Positions 16,779 to 21,657 of a stretch of 21,657 nucleotides of DNA are shown here, one piece after another. The translations under genes were made by a program, and so were the position numbers. The stretch's first letter is position 1; the number at the start of each line of letters is the position of its first letter. The notes under the pieces are model-generated. The model searched no databases and was not told where the DNA came from. It worked only from the letters and a program-made list of their open reading frames with translations. The stretch comes from Tritrichomonas foetus (taxonomy: Eukaryota > Parabasalia > Tritrichomonadida > Tritrichomonadidae). The stretch spans positions 1 through 21,657 of the forward strand of contig MLAK01001287.1 in the NCBI GenBank assembly GCA_001839685.1, read 5' to 3'.

Positions 16779-17035
16779 CTCATGCGAAATTTATCTTTTT
16801 ATAAACTGTTTGAATTATTCCGTTATAATGATATATTTTTTTGGCCCTTTCTCTATTTTCTATAGACCAATTTTTTATTGAGATCATGGTACCATTCTAA
16901 TAATTAGGCTATTTTATGAAAATTAACACCAATATAAGAATACAAAATATATATCAAAAGAGTTGAAAAAGAGAGAAAATTAAAGGAAGAATGGAAGAAA
17001 GAAATTTAAATTCGGAATTCCTTTTTTAAGCATTT

Positions 17036-17767
17036 TTAAGCATCCAAAATGCACTCGATGTTCAACTCCTGACATTTTTCGCGAATAGCGTCTCTTAAAA
17101 CATCATTTCTCTGTCTAATTTCAGAAATGGCTTTTTCAATGTCTCCTTCTGTGCTTGTCTCATCAACAACTGGCAAAGCGCCGTTTGTTTGAAGATCGAA
17201 AAGAAGGGCTTCATTTTCGGCGAATGTGGAAAATAGTTTTTGATGTTCTTTGATGTAAACGGTTGCCATTGCATCATATGTTTGTCGATCAATTTCTGTT
17301 GTTGCTTCTGGATTCTGTTCATTAGATTTTTGCTTATCGTTCTCTTTTAAGAAAAGCTTGTCTTTTTGTCTTCTAGCTTTAATATCGGCGATTTGAATCT
17401 CTTCTTTGGTGAGTTTCTGGTTGTTGAGCATCGCTAATGATTTACCTACTGTTGCAGCCGTAAGGGATCTAAAATCGTGTTTCTTTGACACTGGCGTGTT
17501 TGTAAGATCGAGAGACTTGAGTGATTTTTGGTCTGAAAGCCCGTTCAAGTAGAGAACTGGACAATTTATGGCCACAATGGATTCGAGATTGGGCTGTGGC
17601 TTAAGAAAGGCGAAATTGGTGACCTGAGTGTTGGTTAAGATCAAGGTTCGAAGTGTTGGTAATACACCTAATTTTTTCAAATCTTGGTCACCAAACTCAC
17701 GGTCTGTGAGATCAAGACGACCATCGATAATTTTACCAATTGGTTTGCGCTCGGGAGATGTCGCCAT
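17036..17767 (-). CDS. Leucine-rich repeat protein with helical C-terminus
   Basis: A 243-aa protein. Residues about 15-115 form three to four short LRRs of the SDS22/U2A' style (LRTLILTNTQVTNFAFL; LESIVAINCPVLYLNGL; LKSLDLTNTPVSKKHDF), followed by a cap-like segment (ATVGKSLAMLNNQKLTKEE). Residues 120-150 are strongly charged, and 160-243 are predicted helical with coiled-coil potential (YIKEHQKLFSTFAENEALLF; EIRQRNDVLRDAIREKCQEL). Such proteins serve as protein-binding adaptors, often in axonemes, phosphatase regulation or the nucleus; nothing here decides. ATG at 17765-17767. AAACGGTT (17809-17816) lies 42 bp upstream, resembling the motif at the Rab and Raptor promoters. Confidence 0.8.
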   Translation of the reverse strand: MATSPERKPIGKIIDGRLDLTDREFGDQDLKKLGVLPTLRTLILTNTQVTNFAFLKPQPNLESIVAINCPVLYLNGLSDQKSLKSLDLTNTPVSKKHDFRSLTAATVGKSLAMLNNQKLTKEEIQIADIKARRQKDKLFLKENDKQKSNEQNPEATTEIDRQTYDAMATVYIKEHQKLFSTFAENEALLFDLQTNGALPVVDETSTEGDIEKAISEIRQRNDVLRDAIREKCQELNIECILDA

Positions 17768-18200
17768 TTTTCTCGAAATTCTGATCCTTCGCCACTTTTT
17801 GAATAATTAAACGGTTTTAATATTTTTTATCACTGTAAATATAACCATATTATCCTTTTCTTTCACCATATTATTCAATTTTGAATGATTTACAGTATCA
17901 TGATTCATATCTTTTCCCTTGTTAAAATCATGAATGAAATCATGTTTGTGAAAAATTACATGAGAGTACCAGAATATATCGTGGAAAAGCAGATAAAAAG
18001 AAATTTTCTGCCTTTTCTAATCAACATTATCAGAATTTTCTCAGAAAGTTCAAAGCATAACATTCAAGAAGATTAGGATAGAAAAAAGACATGAAAATGA
18101 TAATCGAATTATATTTTTTAATTTTTTTTTTTCCAATTGTTTGTTCAATAACAAATAAAAATAATAAAAAATTTACAATGGAAGCGTCAAGGCAAAATTC
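17768..18200. other. Spacer with promoter motif and one doubtful 63-aa ORF
   Basis: This 433-bp spacer holds the upstream region of the LRR gene (AAACGGTT at 17809-17816) and the 3' flank of the CFAP97-like gene. A plus-strand frame at 17885-18076 starts with ATG after an initiator-like TTCACC/TTCAAT context and encodes a Met/Ile/Lys-rich 63-aa peptide. Composition is mostly what AT-rich DNA gives by chance, so I do not call it a gene. Confidence 0.45.
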
Positions 18201-19220
18201 TCATTCTTCAAAATCATCGGCAAGACTATCATCATTTTTTTCTTCATCTTTGTTTGATCCAGCGTCTGACTCTTCTTTCTTTTGATCTTCATCACTGCTT
18301 TCTTTGTCATTCTTTGCATCAGTTTCAGAGTTATTATTTTCTTCATTTTTTTCTTTATCATCTTCAGAATCAACAAAATCATCTGTTTCGTCTTTTTGCT
18401 CATCTTTCTTCTCGCTTTCACTTTCTTTGTTATCACCTTCATCTTCTTTTTCGTGATTTTCACTTTCATCCTTTTCCTCATTTCCTTTGTTATCATCACT
18501 TTCATTCTCCTTTTTATTTTCTGCATCAAGTTGTTCTTCATTTTGAGCAACAGTCGATGAACTGTCGCTTTCATCTCTGTTATCGTCAAAATTGTCTTCT
18601 TTTTCGTTTCCATTTTCACTGGCATGTGATGTTCGTCGTCCTCTTCTTGGAGCATCTCTTGGTACTGATTCAGGCGGATGAACTTCGTGTTCTTTGACTT
18701 CATTGGATTCATTGACATTATCATGATTTTCGTTATTTGTAACACTGTTATTTTGTTCAACAATTTCTTCTTCTTCATGATATTCTTTATTGTTTTCATT
18801 TAAATCACCATCAACAGCGACAAATTGGGTTGGTAATTCGTATCTTGGAAAGTTTGATCCCCTTGTTGATGAAAAATTCTTTCCACGTGCAGACTTTGGA
18901 ACAATTGTTGATGTCTTCCTCATTTTCACCTGCTCAAGAAGGCTGGCTCCATTAAAGGAACGAGTGCTATTCATATTGTTCGTAAACATTTTATTGATTC
19001 TTTCCATGCTTTTTTCTTCGAATCTCTGTTGGGTTCTTCGATTATTTTCTCGTTGTAGGCGCATTGTTCGGAATTTTAATGTTTCTTCTGGCGGATGATT
19101 ATCTAAATCAGGCTTAATGTTATGAATAATATTTAAATGGATTTTATAGTCTCTTCTACGCTGGTCTAGTTCGAGCCTTTGAGCTAAGACTGGACGATTG
19201 ATGGACTTTCCTGTACGCAT
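18201..19220 (-). CDS. CFAP97 (Hemingway/KIAA1430)-like protein with long acidic tail
   Basis: A 339-aa protein. The N-terminal 80 residues carry a CFAP97-type signature: DQRRRDYKIHLNIIHNIKPD, then DNHPPEETLKFRTMRLQREN followed by a basic/glutamate helix ending ERINKMF. This parallels the family's 'KP-x-(I/V)DN-x-PP-x-T' core and trailing helix. Residues 85-130 are basic and Ser-rich. From about 137 to the end the chain is Glu/Asp/Asn/Lys/Ser low complexity, extremely acidic after 200, and surely disordered. CFAP97 relatives are linked to cilia and flagella and sperm axonemes, consistent with a flagellated cell. The acidic tail produces long shadow frames on both strands. ATG at 19218-19220 is the first in frame. 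The family call rests on one short motif region. Confidence 0.7.
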   Translation of the reverse strand: MRTGKSINRPVLAQRLELDQRRRDYKIHLNIIHNIKPDLDNHPPEETLKFRTMRLQRENNRRTQQRFEEKSMERINKMFTNNMNSTRSFNGASLLEQVKMRKTSTIVPKSARGKNFSSTRGSNFPRYELPTQFVAVDGDLNENNKEYHEEEEIVEQNNSVTNNENHDNVNESNEVKEHEVHPPESVPRDAPRRGRRTSHASENGNEKEDNFDDNRDESDSSSTVAQNEEQLDAENKKENESDDNKGNEEKDESENHEKEDEGDNKESESEKKDEQKDETDDFVDSEDDKEKNEENNNSETDAKNDKESSDEDQKKEESDAGSNKDEEKNDDSLADDFEE

Positions 19221-20224
19221 TGAAATTAACGTACACTATTGAATCGTAATCATTTCCTCAATTTATGCAGATTGATAAAGTTAACAAAAAGCGGAAATCA
19301 AATACTTCCTTATCTTGAAACGAATTGACTCTTGGATGAGAATAATCTTTTTTAACCATTATTTAATGTATAAATATTGAAGGAGAGAATCATACAATTT
19401 CGATATGATGAATCAAAATCACTAAACCTTGCTATTTTTTTTTTCGGTATTCATTCTTCTTAGTGAATTTCCCCATAATTTTTAATAAGCATTTCAAAAT
19501 GATGAAGATGTTGATTTTCATTGTTAATGGAATCATCAATAAAAATCATCACTGTGCTGAGACTTCACTGGTATATATTGTCTTGTATATTGAGTATAAA
19601 TCTTTTTAGATTTCAATTTTGAACAAATTTCTTTCAACTTAAGATGAATCTCTTTGTTAGAACTGAACTCTTTAGATCATCATTGTATGAACAATTAACA
19701 GAACCAATAAGTTTTCAATACAATAATTTAATGCGTAATAGGTTATTTGGTGATAATTGAATTCCATATTTTTACTTTTGACAAACAGTCATGATACAGG
19801 ATAGATAGAAAGTATAAAATCATTTAATATAATATCAGATTTGAACTTAAAGTTAGTGATTTCGTATTAGAAATGTAAATTCACAAAGCAAATTAGAAAA
19901 CACATGAAACTTTTGGAAATTTTTCGGTTACTTCATACTATGAAGCACAGTTCCTTCACTTTCTCACGAATTTGAGAAACACCCAAGAAGAAATTGGGAT
20001 TTTCGACAACGTGAAATTGAATTGGTGAGAAATAATCAATGAAAAATTTGAATTATTTCACAATTATTTCACTTTCAAACCCATCACAAATTTAAATAAT
20101 TATCATCGTTGTCAATACAATTTTAGAATCCATTTTTTTACATTTTTCTGAGATATATTAGAATAGATTGAATCATCCTTCGGAAAATTACAGAAAAAGT
20201 TCATTTTTTATTCACTTGTAAATC
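19221..20224. other. 1-kb intergenic region upstream of the kinase
   Basis: No long ORF. Possible contents are a 38-codon ATG frame at 19644-19760 (beginning MNLFVRTELFRSSLYEQL) and three adjacent perfect small hairpins: CTTCAT/ATGAAG (19931-19945), TTTCTCA/TGAGAAA (19960-19979) and CCCAA/TTGGG (19982-19998). An initiator-like TTCATTTTTTATTCA (20200-20214) precedes the kinase ATG. AAAAGCGGAAATCA at 19287-19300 recurs at 21555-21568 beyond the kinase. None is proven functional. Confidence 0.5.
20200..20214 (+). promoter_or_regulatory. Initiator-like element of the kinase gene
   Basis: TTCATTTTTTATTCA ends 10 bases before the kinase ATG. It resembles the TCA(+1)-centred initiator that drives most trichomonad genes, which start transcription very near the ATG. 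Assignment depends on the trichomonad inference. Confidence 0.45.
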
Positions 20225-21427
20225 ATGTTTCTTTCGGTTCCAAGTTCAATTGGACTATATGTCTTAGAAGAAGAGATTGGAAGTGGATCCTTTGGAACTG
20301 TTTATTCAGCGTTACATTCTCAGACAGGCAATAAATTTGCAATCAAAATTGTTCCCAAATCAAACCTGGAATCGCAGGAGGATGAAAAACGTTTTCAACG
20401 TGAAATAAATGCTATGGCATATTTGGACCATCCTCATGTTGTACATTTGAAAGATTTTTTGACAGATGATAATAATTTTTATTTAGTGATGGATTATTGT
20501 GGTGGAAAAGACCTTCAATATTACATACAAAAGAATGGCAAAATGTCTGAAGAAATGGCTTCAATTGTGTTCAAACAAATTGCCCACGCGTTAATGTTCA
20601 GCCATTCTTTTGGAATTGCACATCGTGATTTAAAACCAGCTAATATAATGATTACCAAATTCCCAGTTGTTAAAATCACAGACTTTGGATTATGTGGAAT
20701 ATTAGCGGGTGATCAATTAATGAAAAATTTTTGTGGATCACCTTGCTATTGTGCACCTGAGTGTTTAAGCAGAGTTACATATAATGGCAGAGTTTCAGAT
20801 ATTTGGAGTCTTGGCGTCATTTTATATCAAATGGTTACTGGAACACCTCCATGGACGACCAATAATCTTAATGTAATGACAAGACAAATCATTAAAGGTA
20901 ACTTCACTGTTCCAAAATACGTTTCCAGCAATTGTAGGTCACTTATTATGAAAATGATGCGAGTAAACCCCAAGGATAGAATCACACTTGATACAATTTT
21001 AAAAGATCCTTTCACAGCTGCTGCCCAAATCAGCGGTTTGGATGAATTAAATATTCCCATTCCTCCAAATCTCCCAATTTCCATTGAAGATGTCTCTGAA
21101 GCTTCTCAAAATGACCAAGCTTCTGATTATGGAATTTTATCTCCTTTCCAAGATGATTTAGTTTCAAATGATCCAACATCACCAAGAATATTAAGGATGA
21201 AAAGTGCTTCACTTCAAGATCTCAATTTCATAGACCAAGATCCTGAACTAAAATCATGGATACAACCAAAACAGGTAGATCGCACAGAAAAAAGAAAGAA
21301 TGTCAGTATATGCCAGCAATCTCAGATGAATATTCCGAAACCAAGACGATCTTCTCAATACCCAGAAAATCATGAATCTATTTTTCACGAAATAGATGAT
21401 TCAATGATTCTTAGTGATGGACCATGA
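20225..21427 (+). CDS. CAMK/AMPK-related serine/threonine protein kinase
   Basis: A 400-aa kinase. The catalytic domain spans about 11-265: Gly loop GSGSFG (19-24), ATP-binding Lys41 in FAIKIV, Glu60 in the C-helix, HRDLKPAN (133-140), DFG (153-155), CGSPCYCAPE (170-179) and SDIWSLGVILYQMVTGTPPW (191-210). The pattern belongs to the CAMK-like (SNF1/MARK/KIN) families that are abundant in trichomonads. All catalytic residues are intact. The activation-loop position normally held by the LKB1-type Thr, two residues before CGSP, is Asn168. Residues 266-400 form a Ser/Asp/Pro-rich tail without a recognisable UBA or KA1 domain; RMKSAS and RRSS are candidate phosphosites. ATG at 20225 follows the initiator-like element. 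The gene is intronless and ends TGA. Confidence 0.93.
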   Translation: MFLSVPSSIGLYVLEEEIGSGSFGTVYSALHSQTGNKFAIKIVPKSNLESQEDEKRFQREINAMAYLDHPHVVHLKDFLTDDNNFYLVMDYCGGKDLQYYIQKNGKMSEEMASIVFKQIAHALMFSHSFGIAHRDLKPANIMITKFPVVKITDFGLCGILAGDQLMKNFCGSPCYCAPECLSRVTYNGRVSDIWSLGVILYQMVTGTPPWTTNNLNVMTRQIIKGNFTVPKYVSSNCRSLIMKMMRVNPKDRITLDTILKDPFTAAAQISGLDELNIPIPPNLPISIEDVSEASQNDQASDYGILSPFQDDLVSNDPTSPRILRMKSASLQDLNFIDQDPELKSWIQPKQVDRTEKRKNVSICQQSQMNIPKPRRSSQYPENHESIFHEIDDSMILSDGP

Positions 21428-21657
21428 AATATAAGTTTGTGTCTTCTCTTAGTAAATTATCGGATTCATTCATATTTAGAAGATAATAATAAAAAGGAAT
21501 GTAATATATTTTAAACATGTTGTTAATGAAGATTCAGTTAGATATTATTCAATCAAAAGCGGAAATCATTTAGAAAGGAGCGAATCAAGAAATAAAATTA
21601 TACATATACTTTCAAAGAAACTTGTGAAATCGTCGAACAAATGTGAAAATTTTAACA

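Noticed and set aside
17885..18076. 63-aa plus-strand ORF
   Set aside because: It has an ATG and an initiator-like context, but its composition is Ile/Met/Lys/Asn-rich as random AT-rich DNA gives; no domain or motif seen.
18091..18285. 64-aa plus-strand ORF with a signal-peptide-like start
   Set aside because: Its 3' half is antisense to the acidic tail (Ser/Phe low complexity) and its hydrophobic start comes from a poly-T tract.
18173..18799. 208-codon minus frame and 147-codon plus frame over the acidic tail region
   Set aside because: Both are low-complexity shadows of the Glu/Asp/Lys-rich tail of the CFAP97-like gene.
19499..19560. Box C-like ATGATGA and box D-like CTGA about 55 nt apart (possible C/D snoRNA)
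   Set aside because: No terminal stem flanks the boxes and such words are frequent in AT-rich DNA.

Overview
The window is AT-rich nuclear DNA of an intron-poor, gene-dense unicellular eukaryote. It carries centrin, a Rab GTPase, Raptor, a CAMK-type kinase, a GAF/cyclic-nucleotide phosphodiesterase, a Cgi121/TPRKB-type KEOPS subunit, a SIRT2-like sirtuin and a CFAP97-like protein. All recognisable genes are single open frames, stop codons are standard, spacers are short, and TTCATT-type initiator-like motifs lie within tens of bases of several ATGs. A trichomonad (Parabasalia, for example Tritrichomonas) fits best. That placement is an inference from style and gene content, not from a marker gene.

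Layout. 1-1052 (-) is a partial coiled-coil gene running off the left edge. 1353-1922 (+) is an unknown basic, Ser/Pro-rich protein, and the spacer between these two contains nested inverted repeats. 2278-2799 (-) is the KEOPS subunit, diverging from an RFWD3-like RING/WD40 ubiquitin ligase at 2967-4274 (+) that has no usable ATG. A tRNA-Asp(GUC) follows at 4422-4492. The next 2.4 kb has no intact gene; its minus strand reads like a decayed protein gene (about 4610-6493).

6859-7689 (-) is the sirtuin. 8071-8658 (-) is the Rab GTPase, which shares a 65-bp divergent promoter with a type II membrane glycosyltransferase-like protein at 8724-9812 (+). Centrin at 10102-10608 (-) diverges from a short Raptor at 11007-12920 (+). 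A 67-aa basic protein (13170-13373, -) diverges from a 1062-aa multi-GAF phosphodiesterase (13590-16778, +). An LRR protein (17036-17767, -), a CFAP97-like protein with an acidic tail (18201-19220, -) and a CAMK-type kinase (20225-21427, +) complete the window.

No operon or single pathway is visible. The genes are mixed housekeeping, signalling (kinase, cyclic nucleotide, TOR, Rab) and cytoskeleton/flagellum (centrin, CFAP97-like). The most unusual items are the fossil gene, the broken start of the RFWD3-like gene, the Raptor that lacks its WD40 domain and the caspase-like histidine, a CpG-rich 10-mer shared by the tRNA and two protein-gene promoters, and several perfect palindromes between genes. 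I did not identify a wholly new system with confidence.
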